From assembly GCF_963675165.1 (NCBI RefSeq), contig NC_087385.1, positions 5,380,412-5,444,411 on the forward strand: 64,000 nucleotides of DNA, written 5' to 3'. The number at the start of each line of letters is the position of its first letter. Position 1 is the stretch's first letter. This stretch comes from Halichondria panicea (lineage: Eukaryota; Porifera; Demospongiae; Suberitida; Halichondriidae). Below the pieces are notes generated by a model, which saw nothing but the letters and a program-made list of their open reading frames with translations, ran no database searches and was not told the DNA's origin. Shown in pieces: positions 34,984 through 48,300 of the stretch. The position numbers and the translations under genes are program-made.

Positions 34984-37900
34984 ATGACTACTACTAAAAG
35001 AAGGCCTTTCTGTCACCCTAGTCCAAATGAAGAGGTGTGGATAATCGTATATCATGGGAGATAAATTGAGCCACACAGTTTAATTAATTAAATTTTCCAT
35101 CCCATTAGACGTACCTTCGTCAGTTAAAGCTAGAGGAGCGTCGCAAGGCCCGACTGCTCCAGGTGAGAGAGCAGGAGAAAAGACTAGCCCGACAACTTAG
35201 AGAGAAGGTGAAGACAAAGAGAAAGACGGAGAGAAAAGTCCTCCAGGAACATGTCAACACTGTACTAGCTGAGGCACATGAGGTGGAGCTGAGAGAATTG
35301 GAGGAAAAGTACCTATCCAGAGTGAACAGTGTGGGTCAGGGGCACAGGGACGCACAGCAAGTCAACGAGGTGAGTATCACCATGGTACATTAATTTTAGG
35401 TGATGATGATGATAATGTGATTTTTTTGTTTCAGGAGGAGAATCGACTGCAAGAGCTGAGGCTGTTATTGCAGGCCAAGCAGAGGTGAGTTTTTGTCCTG
35501 CTGTCATTGACAATTGACTGAGTTAGTTGTTTCTTCTCGTCAGGTGGCGTGCCCAAGACAGGCATGCTGCTGCCATGAAAGAGGTATGATTAATCTGTAT
35601 TCACAAATTGGTATAAAGCATACTGTCAATTCATTGAGACTACTTTATGCAGCTGACTGATAACCAACTGAAGAAAAAGCAGTCTAGAGAGCAAGCTCTT
35701 CACTACAGGCAGCAGGCTCTTCAGGCAGAGAAGAGGAGGGCAAACCAACTGGCCACTACCAAATCTCCTACCAATAAGATGATTGTCATGGTGAGGACAA
35801 CGCATAATGTACTCCTCTCAGCATTTACTTGTACTTGTACATGTAACTGACTAACTAATGTACATGTATCTGTACGTATCATTCGTGGCTGTAGGATTTT
35901 GCAGTTGATCGAGGTCGTCGTGTGCAGTTCAAGGAGGCTGACAGTTTCTCCAGCAGTTACTATCACATCCACAACCCTGTCGTACAGAGACTGGGAACCT
36001 CTGATGCAGCACAGGTCAGTGTAGCACCACTAGTTGTGTTGGCATTACTCATAGATTTAGTTCTGTTTTCACTCTCGGCTGATTGTATTTTTTTAGCCAA
36101 ATGCTCAAAAGATGGCCGAGCTGCAAATGGAGCAAGACGACAAAACTAAACAAGTAAGTATGCTATAGCTCACCCTTTCAGTCACATGTACTGCCAGATC
36201 CTCACACATTACCACAGAGTGTGGCTGCCCTACAGCAGGAGCATGATGAGAAGGCCAGACTGAGGTACAAGCACGCCATGGCCAAAGTCAAACTGGAAAA
36301 GGTAAGTTCTGTCTCCTTGATTTAATTTTTTGACGACTCCAATGTACACACCCTCTCAGGAGAGAGCTCAAATGCTGGTTGAGTTAAAGAGCCTAGAAAG
36401 GGAAGACAGATCCACCAGGCAAAAATCCCTTGCTAAAATGCCTGTAAGTACCTCGTTACGATCGATTATGTACGATTATTTAGCCCAGTTTTTTTCTTTG
36501 AAACAGACAAACATGTTTCAGCCTACCCACCAAAGAATTGAAATGGCCTCTGAGCAGCAGAGAGAAATGGAGGGAGCTTTTGAGAGACTGTTTGTCCGAC
36601 CACAACCACAACAAGGTGAGGCGATTCTCTCTGACTTTTGAGCTATACATATTTTTAATCCACTGTTAAAACATTCCGTTACAGGTGCTTCAGTATCACA
36701 CAGCCTGGCAGATCATTCTACGCTCTCCTCCTTGCCAGATCTCTCCATAACTGATCAGAGTTCCACCACACACAGTGAACCTTTGCCAGAGGGAGATAAC
36801 TACCTGCGGATTTTGACAGCTTCTCCCAAGGCCACTCCGGACAGTGGTGTACACATTAACAGTAGTGTACCGTCCACAGAGGAGTCAGTTCAGCCTCAGA
36901 GCACTCAGGAGTACGATGGTGGCATGACTGATGAGACTGAGAATGTTACTGGCAGGCACGATATACTACACACTCGAGATAGCATGACATCTTCATTAAG
37001 CTCCTCTAATGACGATTCCAGACCCCACCAACTCTCACAATCGAGACAAGCCTGGCCAGCTTCACAAGGGGCAGGCATTAACAGCAGTGAAGGTGTGTCT
37101 ACCAGAGGAGCATCCACTCAGACCCATCGCCCCAAGCAGTACCTTGTCAGACCCAGCTTTGTTTTGGATAGGCCTGAGCTCACGGTGACAGACACGACTT
37201 CCTCTGATGACCAGAGCACAGGAGGAGGGGCCACTGGTGAGAGGAGGGGACCAGCAAAGAGTAGGAAAGGTGAGTGTATTAGATTAATACTAGTGTATAT
37301 AGTGTCTACAGCATACATGTACCACTCAATGCTACTAATGAGTACTTCATTATAGGTTGACGCTCGACCCCCCTCCTAAATTTGTCAGTTATAGTACCTT
37401 AGAATGCACCAGATGCGATTTCAGACAGTCTATAAAAACACAAATGTTGTGGGAGGCATACCCTCAGACCTCCTGGATATCCGACTTGCCCCCCCCCCCC
37501 CTTGAAAAATATGCCTGCTAATGTGTGTGTGTGGTATTTCATTTACTGTACAATGTATGTATTATTGTGATCTCAAGAACCTCTCCACTTTCTGCCTACA
37601 TGTACATTACTATGTTTAACTGTTTTGTCCAGGTGAGGGAATGAAGACACTCCTCTCAATGATTCAAGCCCAACATCAATCCTGGAATGATCGTCTCAAA
37701 AAAAGGGAAGAGCTCATCAAACCTCTCTCACAGTCAGAGGACGAGGGCACTGTGGACTCACTCTCAGTCTACTCACTCTCAACAAGGTAGCTCTTAATTT
37801 AATAATCTCCCATGCCAAATTCCCCTCATTTGTTTGTGCAGGGAGTCAACAGCGTCCCCCAGTGAACAAGTACAGCATCCAACTCAACAATCTGACCTTT

Positions 37901-40679
37901 CAACTAGCTCTAACCAACTCAGCATTTCTCAATATCAAGCATCTCTTGAAGCCTCAACACTTCCAATGGCTCCCCTATCCCCACCACCACACTCTCACGC
38001 CAAGGCTCCGCAATCTGACCTTTCAACTAGCTCTAACCAACTCAGCATTTCTCAATATCAAACATCTCTTGAAGCCTCAACACTTCCAATGGCTCCCCTA
38101 TCCCCACCACCACACTCTCACGCCAAGGCTCCGCAATCTGACCTTTCAACTAGCCCTGACCAACTCAGCATTTCTCAATATCAAACATCTCTTGAAGCCT
38201 CAACACTTCCAATGGCTCCCCTACCCCCACCACCACACTCTCACGCCAAGGCTCCGCAATCTGACCTTTCAACTAGCCCTAACCAACTCAGCATTTCTCA
38301 ATATCAAGCATCTCTCGAAGCCTCAACACTACCACCACACTCTCACGCCATCGCAACTCAGTCTGATATTTCAACTAGCTCTAACCAACTCAGCATTTCT
38401 CGATATCAAACATCTCTTGAAGCCTCAACACTTCCAATGGCTCCCCCATCCCCACCATCACACTCTCACGCCAAGGCTCCACAACCATCACACCTTCACA
38501 CCAAGCCTCTCACAATACCTCACCCCCTAGCTCGACACACACAAAAGTACGAGTCAACTACAAACACGCAAGTCGAACCCACTTCTCCACAACCGCCCCC
38601 AACAGCAAATCCTTTTCAAGAATATGCCCACACTTTAATTGTCAATGAGAACATCCCAGAGACTGTATTGTCATCCAGCGCTGCACACAAACCATTGCTC
38701 TCAGTCAGTGTCGACTCTGAGGACAAGTTTGATAGCTGCCTGTCTTCACCACGTGTACAGCTGCCACTCTCAGCACCTCCTACAAGTGCAACACAATCCA
38801 TGAATATTCACTCCACAAACACATACGAGGACTCGCCAAATATGCTCGAATCATCAAGTTTAGAATTCACTCCACTTCCTATGGACAACAGAGACGTCAC
38901 TCTCCCACAACACTCTGATGACAATCCTGAACTCTCTATACTAACGCTGGACAGCACACAACTGAGCCTCACAGCCCCCTCTCCACTCGTCACACACACT
39001 ACCACTCACCGAGAGCCTATCAACACAGTCTACGAGCCTCCCACACAGACGAGCCCTTTAATGGCTACCTCAACACAACCTGAACCTCACGAGAGTGCTG
39101 CTAAGGAGTTGAGTATTCTAGATACGATTGAAGAAACCGATACTGAGATGGTGAACAATTCCGACTCGTTTAGAGGAGATAGGATGCAAGATGAGCCACC
39201 ACTGAGTATTACTGGTCTGGACAGCACTGATTACAGCCATCTAATAACCCCTGGCCTGGCTGAGACCACACATAGCCCTCAGCACACCTCTCCTGTGAAT
39301 GAGCAGTCAATCCAAGCCCCCACAACTCAAAGTACATGTATTATGAGGAAATACAATTCTCCTACTACTGAAACTATGACTGCCATGCCGTATTCACCAA
39401 CTGTACGCTCTGGACTCGGTCTACAAGAAGCTTTTATGGAAAAAGATGATTCTTCTCCCACTGAAACTACAACTGCTGTGCTGTATTCACCAACTGTACA
39501 TTCTGAACTCAGTCTACAAGAAGCTTTTAGGAGAAAATTTGATACTCCCACTTCTGAAACTACGAATGCTGTGGTCAATACACCAACTGCACACTCTGGA
39601 CTCAGTCTACAAGAAGCTTTCCTACGTAGAAAGAAAGAATTTGTCAAGAAATCGCAACGAAGACTTAAACAAATCAAGGCCACCATTGAAAAGCAGAAAG
39701 CTCAACAAACATCAACTTCGAAACCGACTTCTGGTCACAAGCACAGCACTGGTGATACATATACGTCAAAAGAGTCTACTTCCAAATCCTTATTTGGTAG
39801 TCTCCAGAGACAGGAACTGGAATCTGGAGTAGAGAACCGGCGACGTGTGGTGACCTTCTCAAGCCCTTTACTTCAGAACCCTGATAGTACTGGGACTTTC
39901 AAACCACCAGTCAGACATAGAGGTACATGCGTGTGTACATATAATTATGTACATGTATATACTTTGTACAGGTACATTGAAACGGCTAGCTATAGTGTGT
40001 TTGTGTCATTGGAACAGCCTTGTGTGTTTGCTGCAGTTCCTATCCATTCACCAAGTATTGTTCCTACAGGCCAACCTACTGACTGGATGTCCTCTCATGA
40101 TAGGGAGCGGATAAAAAAGACGGAAATGAGAGAGAGAAACAAAAGGTACATGTGCAGTACTGTACACAGTCACCTACATGCATGTTCCTGGTGGTGGTGG
40201 TGTCTTTATTGGCCATTAATTTTATGCTTACGACTTTTTTCATGGCAACATTGGCGTTTGTTTGTTGTTAGGTTTTATTATAAGCTGCCTGAAGTGCGTA
40301 AGAGGATGGAAGAGGAAACAAGGAAGCAAGTATACAGTGTCAACAGGGACAAGGCCCGGAGCTATCAAGAGGTGGGTGGAAGGGTCATTACCATGATACC
40401 ATCTGGATCCCTTCTAATTAAAGAATACATTTTATGCTCAAGGTTTTGCGTAGGGGTCTAGTATACATGTAGTATGCTTTTTACAGGCATCATGTGACTT
40501 CATAACGCAGTAAAATTAATTATACCAGTATAATAATGTACAAGGTTGACACAATTTCTTTCTTGCAGAAAATTCGTTCTAAAATGAAGAGTCAAAGAGC
40601 AGTAGCAGGGAAGACACAGCCAAAAGTAGTAACAGATACATGTAGCACAAAAACAAAGACTAAACCACCATTTAAGTGA
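34984..40679 (+). CDS. CEP295: CEP295-like centriole protein with C-terminal ALMS motif
   Basis: The N-terminus matches CEP295 (fly Ana1): SPNEETYLRQLKLEERRKAR, LLQVREQEKRLARQLREKVK, LEEKYLSRVNSVGQGHRDAQ, then a helix-rich region and SYYHIHNPVVQRLG. A long Ser/Thr/Pro-rich middle follows, containing five copies of a 41-residue repeat (37888 to about 38478). The C-terminus has an ALMS motif: GLSLQEAFLRRKKEFVKKSQ with RRLKQIKATIEKQKAQQ, and, after two introns, FYYKLPEVRKRMEEETRKQ. CEP295 is needed for centriole-to-centrosome conversion and for building centriole length, and the ALMS motif targets centrioles. Three successive segments of about 33 residues each end in LQEAF, as if the start of the ALMS motif had been duplicated. 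The final coding exon stops at 40677-40679. The middle may contain unrecognised intron boundaries. Confidence 0.88.
37888..38478 (+). repeat. Coding minisatellite, 123-bp unit, five copies
   Basis: Units begin CAATCTGACCTTTCAACTAG at 37888, 38011, 38134 and 38257, each 123 bp apart. A shortened unit of 102 bp precedes the fifth start at about 38359. The spacing keeps frame, giving 41-residue protein repeats with SNQLSISQYQTSLEAST and SPPPHSHAKAP. Copies differ by only a few bases, so the array is young. Because the unit is a multiple of three, a second frame (37862-38530) stays open as well, but that is a by-product. Confidence 0.85.
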
Positions 40680-40783
40680 CATTTTTAGAAATCTAAATAA
40701 TTATTGTTTTTGACATCTAGCTACTACAAAAGGACAAGTGTTTGTGACTATTATAAAAGTTTACATTGACAGAGAGTGATCAA

Positions 40784-43700
40784 TTAACGTATAGATTTAA
40801 TAGAAATTGCATGTAACAAAATTGTGAGCCTATCAATAACAGCAGCCATTACAGGCCGTTTCTTCGGTGTGAGATCCAGACATTCTTTGACAAGAGCGTT
40901 CATATCCGACCATCGAATGCTCTCGATTAAGAAACTCAGTGAGATCTCCATAGGTAGACTTCCTGTGCATGCCTCAACCAGAATAAGGCCGTAGCAGAAG
41001 ATGTCTTTTTCCAGAGTGAGCACACTCGAATCCTGATAATCACTGGGAGTGATACTCTCCTTCCGCTTTTGGTTTCGTGCTGGAGGTGACATGGATTTCT
41101 CAGAAAAGGAACGTGATCTGTCCCTTCGACCGGGAGAAAAGGCTCGCTCGGCGGAGGGGTCCGAAGCTATCAGCTGTCTAAAGAATTTGGCTGTCATGAA
41201 GTCAGAGAGCTTTGCCTTCCATTTGTTCCCCTTTCCTTGCTCGACTAACACACTAGTACACGTGAGATCTCCGTGTACGATGGGATCGGGTTTGGTTGAG
41301 TGCAGAAACTGTAAGCCCTTAGCAACGTCCAGTGCGATCTCTGTGACTTGGTTGTACGATAGTTGATTCTTTTCGGCAAGGACTCTCAGGTTTGCGTACA
41401 TCAACTCGGTGAGTATGATCGGCTCACCCTCCAGTATGGCTCCATAAAATGGCAGAAGGTTTGGGTGATGATGCATTTTGGCCGCCAGGTCCATACACTC
41501 TATGAAAATCTTTCGGTTTTCTTCGGAGAATATGGGGTTAGTCAAACACTTTGCAGCAATTCTCTCTCCTCGGAAACGAGCCACACGCACCACCGCCCAC
41601 TTGCCTCGACCGATTTCTGTGGGTGTTATGTCGACATCTTGTGGAGGCACGACCCAGAAGGGCACGTCCTTATTCAGAGAGGCCATAGAGGCAAAGATCT
41701 CTTGATCTCCCATTGAAGGAGTGACACTGCGACTGTGACGAATGGAGAGGGTCTCCAACTTTCGGATCATGTCTTTGGCCAATGACTCAGCTCGTATAGA
41801 CCTGCAGTAGTAGTAAAAAAAAAAAGTGAGCAACTATAACATGTTTGTTCTATGACAGTACATTGTATAGGAAGCTTACAACAGTACACACACATTCTCA
41901 CCTGTAATGAGTAAACAGGACCATCTCCTTCATTCTGCGTATGGGCTGTCCCATCTGGGTGTGGTTCACCGAGTCTAGCACCACCCACTCCGTGATTGTA
42001 TAGCCTTGGTCAGCAAAGCCAGGCTCCAGTGTAGACAGGGGCTCAATATGACCTGTGGCAAACAAACAAGTACACCAAATGATTTCAATGCACAAAAAGA
42101 TCAAGTAGCATTTATGTACCTCCTACACATTTTTTCAAATATCTCTCTCTCTTATACCACACACACACCATATCCTCACCCACTTCCACCAGGATGGTGT
42201 CAGACAGTTTTTCCCAGGACTCTCCATCGTCAGTCTCATCAGGAGAAGAGGGACAGCCCCCAAAGATGACCAGTCGCTTCAGGTTCTCACTGAAGGAGAA
42301 GCAGCTCACAGTATGCCAAAGCCTAGCCCCCCCTCCTGCTGAGCTGGCAACTCCTGGGAGCTACACAAGAAACAAAATATCTGTTCACACAAAATAGAAC
42401 ATAAGAATGAATGGTACACTAACTACTATACGTGTACAGTAGACATTCCATTCATACAAGGAATGCAAACACATAACTGCGTACTCACTTCCGTCCACGA
42501 GCCTGAGGTGACATCCAGTACCCAGGCATCGTAGAGCAGTTGATTTTGCTTGTCCCATCCCCCAGTCATGAGCACTTGAGGGTGTGGCCCTCCAGACAAG
42601 ACGCAGGAGGCATGTCCATCCCTCCCCTTAGGCCAGGCAATGTTGATGGAGCACAAAGACCCAGTCTCACTGCCAAGTCTAATCCAGTGCTGTGGGAGAA
42701 AGACGATGAAGTGCATAATGATTTAAGATAGTAAACATCTCACATTTCTCAGTGGCACATACTGATTTCTAACAAGGAATGTATAATAATATTATTATAC
42801 ATTCCTTGTTAGAAATTAGTAGCTATTTAGCTACTATGATACCATTATACGAGTTATCCATGCAGGTAAAGGTATACTGTCCTTACCCATGATTCCATGT
42901 CGAGCGTATATGCATCAGAGGTGGTACCCGTCTCCGGCTGGAACCCTCCAAACACGACAGCTCGATGGTCATCCACTTTTGTAAAGGAGAAGTCCACACA
43001 AGGAGGGGGGCACTCACCGGACACAGTTGGACTGCTCCACTTATCTGGAGGAGGGAAACATAGAATGGTATTACTACCATGTAATTAATGAAACTAATGA
43101 ATGAATGAATCATTAGTTTGCACACTAAGGGCTACTAACTCACTTTCGTTGACATCAAAAACTTTCACGTCATTGGTCATTGCTTTCATTTCGTCCTCGT
43201 CTGATTCGTCATCGTCTCCTTTTCTTTGCTCTCCTCCACTTGCGCTGTCCTTGAGTACCGTTATACTGTCATCATCACCCCCCTCGCTACTCACACTAGC
43301 TCCACCTTTCTCACTCCCTCCACCACTCTCAGAGTCTTTGTTCGTCTTGAACCGCACACCCTTAACTTGTTGTCCACTCACAGGAACGCCATACCCACCG
43401 AACAAGATCAACTTGTTGTCGCCATAGGATACAAGACCACACCCACTCATCTTCATGGGTGTTTCGGGAGAGGGAGTCACTTGAAGCTCCTCCCACTTCA
43501 TTGTACACACATCAAGTGAGTGCAGAGAGCCGTGATTGGTCAGTCCATCCCAACCCCCATACACAAATATCTTGTTACCTGCGGGAGAGTTGGCACCCAT
43601 GGTTAAGTGGCTATAAAGGATATAGGCTTAGCACACAGGTACAATAACAACCTTCACTATCATGTAGATTACAAAACAATATCCAGCCCAAACTACACAG

Positions 43701-44262
43701 TGTATGGCATAGCAAAGTCTATTATCGAGTTACTAACCAAAGATGATACTGATACTACTCACCTATGTTAGTGTAGGCACAGTTGTAGAGCCCATTAGGG
43801 GGTGTACCAGAGGTTGACCTTTGCTCCCACAGCTCTGACTGGAAGTCAAACACCTCTACAAATGATGCAAGCTGAAAGAGGAAAAATATATATAGTGCAA
43901 TGCGAATTGTAACAAAATCCACGCAGAGAATGTACTGTTATCACAAGGTGTTATAGTGTAGAAAGGGAACAACCGTCTAAGTTACATTAATGGTTAGCTT
44001 TGCTTTCTATGATTTTACTCCAGCCTAGGGTGTGTATTCAGTTGTGGCTATAAATTATGTATGCAATGTAATGCAGGACGTGACATATGAGATTACAACT
44101 GAGGCGAATATGAAGCACACATTAACTTTCACTAACTTTTTTCTGACTGTCTTCAGAGAAGTTTTCAATTCGTCCTCCCCACAAGTACATCTTGTCTCCG
44201 ATAGCCACTGAGACATGGCCCCATCTTGGTAGCGGCTCATACTTTTCCTGACCACCTTCCAT
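40784..44262 (-). CDS. Kelch-repeat protein fused to a divergent protein kinase domain
   Basis: The N-terminal half has about six kelch blades: PRWGHVSVAIGDKMYLWGG, NKIFVYGGWDG, KLILFGGYGV, RAVVFGGFQPETG, VLMTGGWDKQNQ and KRLVIFGGCPSS, with an acidic, Ser-rich insertion between blades 3 and 4. The C-terminal half is one large exon with a kinase fold: glycine loop EIGRGKWAVVRVARFRG, lysine in ERIAAKCL, catalytic loop IVHGDLTCTSVLV, metal-site segment KLSDFMTAK, then a basic Ser-rich insertion (GRRDRSRSFSEKS), and the helix-F motif EKDIFCYGLILVEA. The catalytic Asp is kept, but HRD is HGD, the catalytic-loop Asn is Ser, DFG is DFM, and no APE is clear. It is therefore an atypical or inactive TKL/TK-like kinase. 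Kelch-kinase fusions are not standard in vertebrates. The start is MEGGQEKYEPLPRWG. It converges on CEP295 with a 104-bp gap. Confidence 0.85.
42761..42820. repeat. 60-bp spacerless near-perfect palindrome
   Basis: The 30 bases 42761-42790 are the reverse complement of 42791-42820 at 29 of 30 positions, with no spacer; the centre is AATAATATTATT. It lies in an intron of the kelch-kinase gene. Such a sequence can extrude as a cruciform. It may be the remnant of a foldback element. Confidence 0.85.
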
Positions 44263-45305
44263 TGTCAAACTAGAGCTGTAACCTATAGGCGGTGCTGGTA
44301 TGCTAATTATCAGTAAACTTACCAACATGCTAGCATTACAGTATTAGTTCTCATCATGTTTTTAATGGAATGGCAATTGAAACAGTGAAAAAATGTCATG
44401 AGCTTGTGATCACTTTAATTTCCATAAGATGCAATGTGCACTGTCAGACTGTGAGATGATGCTCACTACAGCTAGCTAGCTTGTAGGCTATGCATAGAGC
44501 ATAGATACATTTCATTGTTTAATTCTGCATGGCTAGTAATAGATGCTATAAAGCACTGCATGCAAGTAAGTGATGTCACACAACCAGTAGCTAGTAAACA
44601 AGACTAAATGCAGCTTGCTTGCTGAGTACTTGAGTGATTTATAGTAGTAATCATTGTATCAAGGGTACATATACAAATCCATACTCACCAATTTGCTTAT
44701 AGTTGGTGCTCCATGATGATACACTTGCTTGACTGAACCTCTTTTTGCCTGCAATGGTGCTTTTTGTGTAATCAACTAGGGGCGTGGCACTAAATAAATG
44801 TTGTGTTCACAATAGAGTAATTCCGCATTATTATCACATGATAATTTGTAGGAGGGGCAACGCCCACTTAGCTTTACCAATGAATTTTGCACTGTTCATG
44901 TTGTGTGGTTTAGCTAGCCAGCTTGTATTTATTGCGAAGAATTGCTTGCTGAGGTCTAAAGTCAAGACAAGAGGCCCATTCAACTGTTTGCTGACAGGTG
45001 AATCAAGAGAACAGAGCTGTGTTTGCTTGCAAAGTTGCAGCTATTATTGTAGCTATAATTATTTCTGCTGTTTTGTACTCTAGCTCATATCCGCCATTGC
45101 ATTCTGTGTACCCTCACAGTAGCACTAGTTAGGCTCATAGTAGCTGAGTGACTCTAGACACAAGCTGTACTACTGTACACTGTTGGTAAGACTTCCTGTA
45201 GCATGCTATATTTATAGCTGCATTCCATCCCTATGCAACACACAATGTATTATTGCCAATTTGTTAGCCCCTCGTCAGTATGTCATTATCTCCCTGCAGA
45301 TAGAC
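44263..45305. other. Divergent intergenic region, kelch-kinase and PABIR
   Basis: About 1 kb separates two divergent starts. A splice acceptor at about 45299 just before the PABIR start suggests an upstream noncoding exon whose position I cannot fix. No gene is recognised in the gap. Confidence 0.45.
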
Positions 45306-48300
45306 ATGAAACGTTCGAGTTCTGCCCCTAATGTAGCTAAGCTGAGTCAGGAGCTCAAACCTGTGACAATTCAAACCACCAATCTGAGAGTGATGAACAA
45401 GACTGGTCTCTCGGCTAGTAATATCTCACTTCCCGGGGACTCCATTAGGCCTCCTCCAGAGCTGAGCCCCAAGAGACAGGTGAGCGTGCTCCACTTTCAG
45501 TTATGCTGATTAAGGGAAATGAGCACAATTGTTGCGACTGTATTTGTGTGGGTGCATATTTTGCGTGTGTTCAGTATTGCATGTGTCAGTAATGTGCATA
45601 CATGTAGCTAGGTGAGTTTCCTTCCAACTGTTGGTGTCCATTGTTGATTAAGAGCTTATTTAAGGTACATTTTGTGTTAAAACATTAGCTTACTGATTAA
45701 ATATAATTAGCACTAACAATAGAGAGAAGGGAAGTTCCGATGATTTCAAAAGTGAACGTTACCTTAGGGTTGCACAACTCAACATGGAAGCTCACAGAGA
45801 GTTATTGAAGTAGCAAGTGTAATCAACTGTGCGTGTACATACCACTATACTACATTAAGTGTTTATAAGTGTTGGTGTGTCTGTGTACTGTACAGCATCT
45901 ATGTATATTATGTGCTTCTCTTGACATTAGAATACTTTGTAGAGTTCTGTAAGAGGATTCTGTTGTGTATGATTAGCTGGATCTACAGTAGATATTGGGA
46001 GAGCCTTTGGGAAATTTTATGCTAAATCAGAAAAACATTCTCTTTCTTGTATGTAAGGGGAAACGTAATGACTGATTCATAATGTAATGCTTTAAGCGTC
46101 TCATCATTCTCATGGTTGTTCAGACTAAACTGTATTACACTGTATTCTGTATTACAGTTAATAGTCTGATAACACGCCTATTACGATTAGTCTTTGCCAT
46201 AGTGATATCCTCGATCAAGCAGCTTGTCCGCTGTACACGTGCAAGTTCAAGACAAGTAGATAATGAGCATCAAAAAGTGTTGATGAATTGTTTAGCCTTC
46301 TTTGATCCTGGCAAGATGTTCTGTGTCAGCTCTTCTTATCAAAGGGCTAATGCATGACTCAGACAGGGGAATTCGTGTCTGCCATCCCAGCAAACCCAAT
46401 GTGATTAGGTGTGCACTAGTATAGATCTATGCACTAGGTAATTCTTGAGAGCTGATGCAGTAATAACTGATTTTGACAACTTTTATCTCTTTGAATAACA
46501 GAAGCCTAGGGTGGGGGTAGTGCCAGTGTGTTGATTTCCTGGAACTCCACACTACTGCTCTTATAATCACACATGTAGGAGCAGCACCCTTTGGTTGGTG
46601 ACTTGACCCTCTGCTTAGTTCTAAGAGTTAGTGCTGTTGGAACTCCTGTGTATTAATGTGTGTACTACAACTGGTTGCCGTTATATTTATTTATTTATAT
46701 TTTGCGTGTGATTGTTTTTGTCATGTACTAGCATGCTTTTCCCAGCTACAGTTCATGTGTGCATACTTTCAGAGCTTGTACCAAGCCATGCAAACTGTGC
46801 TACTAGGCTGTGTGTTTTCATGGTGGGTCTAAGTGATTTGACCACAGGAATGTACTTGGTGTTTTGTTTGCTTGTGGAATTTATGGTCAAATGCAGCTAT
46901 AAACTGATTCATGTCTTAGCTGCCCTTCTCTTATCATAGTACACACAGCTATTGAAAGACCCAATATTGTTGGTAATGGATGACCCATTGCCTGATATAC
47001 ACAAACCCAACATTCTATCCCATCTCTATCTGGGTTGATTCTTGTGGTTTGTAAAAGGCAAATAAGGAGCATTGTGTGTGCTGTCTGCATATTTTGGCTG
47101 GTTCAGCTCTCTCTCACATTTATGCACCCCCCAAAGCAGTGCTGGAAGGGAAGTGATTGTATATATTTGTCACAGAGTAATTGTCTTATAAGTTAAGTTT
47201 GTCAAAAGACATGTCTAGATGTGTAAATTCTTGGAGAGCTCCCCTCATTAGAAACTTGTGTTTTACAGCTGGCACATACACACATGCAGCCTCTCTCCTC
47301 ACCGCTCCCTCTCTCACGTATCAACTCACCGACATCCAAATACAGAGTGGCCCAAATCAAAAAGGTAAGCCATTAACGTAATAGTAGAACAGATCTTTGA
47401 TATACTTATAATACTGTACATATATACTGTACATTTGTTTCGTTTTTTCTCTGTCTAATCGGATATACTGTTTCTATTTTATTGATTAGGAGGAGGCCCT
47501 TGATGAGAGAGAGATTGAAAGGTGAGCGGTTGTAGATAACTAGGTAGCCAGTCTACTAGTTCCCTTGATTGTCATTAATCCCACTACTCTAACCCTCATC
47601 CTGATTAAACTGTTTATATAATACTGTCGAGCATGTGTTGTGAAGTGATTCTGGTTTGATCAGCTGTTGGAATACTTGTGTGCATTCAAGCATTCTGTGT
47701 GCTTCTCAGCTAGAAAGAATGTGTACTTTGTCTGTAACTGAAATACTATAAATTAAAGATAAAATTGCTATGCCCGTAAGCCAACACAAAGACATCCTGT
47801 CTATGCACACATCAGAAAAATGTGGGTACTGTTTTGACAAGAATATTTCATGTACAGGGAAGTTCAAGAGCAGATTCAACTGAACAAGACTTTGGATGAC
47901 TCCATGAGACTGGTAGGTTGTAGAATTAAACCACAGTCAGCATGGCACCCTATTGTAGAATGTGTATCCTAGGCACTTTAGCTCATGTGTGAATGACATT
48001 ACATATAGCTCTGATCACATTCACATTGTATGTACATAACCTATGATCCTTGTACCCACCTACACACACAGCACACTGATGAGCCTGGGGAAGCTATGGA
48101 AGTGTTGTACCTATCGTCTCTCCCCTCACACCCACCCTCTGCATTCGTTTCACCCTCTTCCCCTCTAAATAGGGTAAGAGTCTGGTCATAGTTAGTCTCA
48201 ATAGTGGATGTATGTATGTGTTAAATTAGGCTCTATAATCTTCTCACTACTGGTTTCTAGGGGGCCATTGAATTAATCTAGACAAGACAAAGTCACTTTT

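Noticed and set aside
37862-38530. A 222-codon open frame overlapping the CEP295 minisatellite
   Set aside because: The repeat unit is a multiple of three, so a second frame stays open automatically. It has no homologue-like motifs, and the CEP295 frame continues far beyond it on both sides.
42540-43427. Plus-strand open frames across the kelch exons
   Set aside because: They are antisense to clear kelch blades and have serine/proline-rich translations without motifs.
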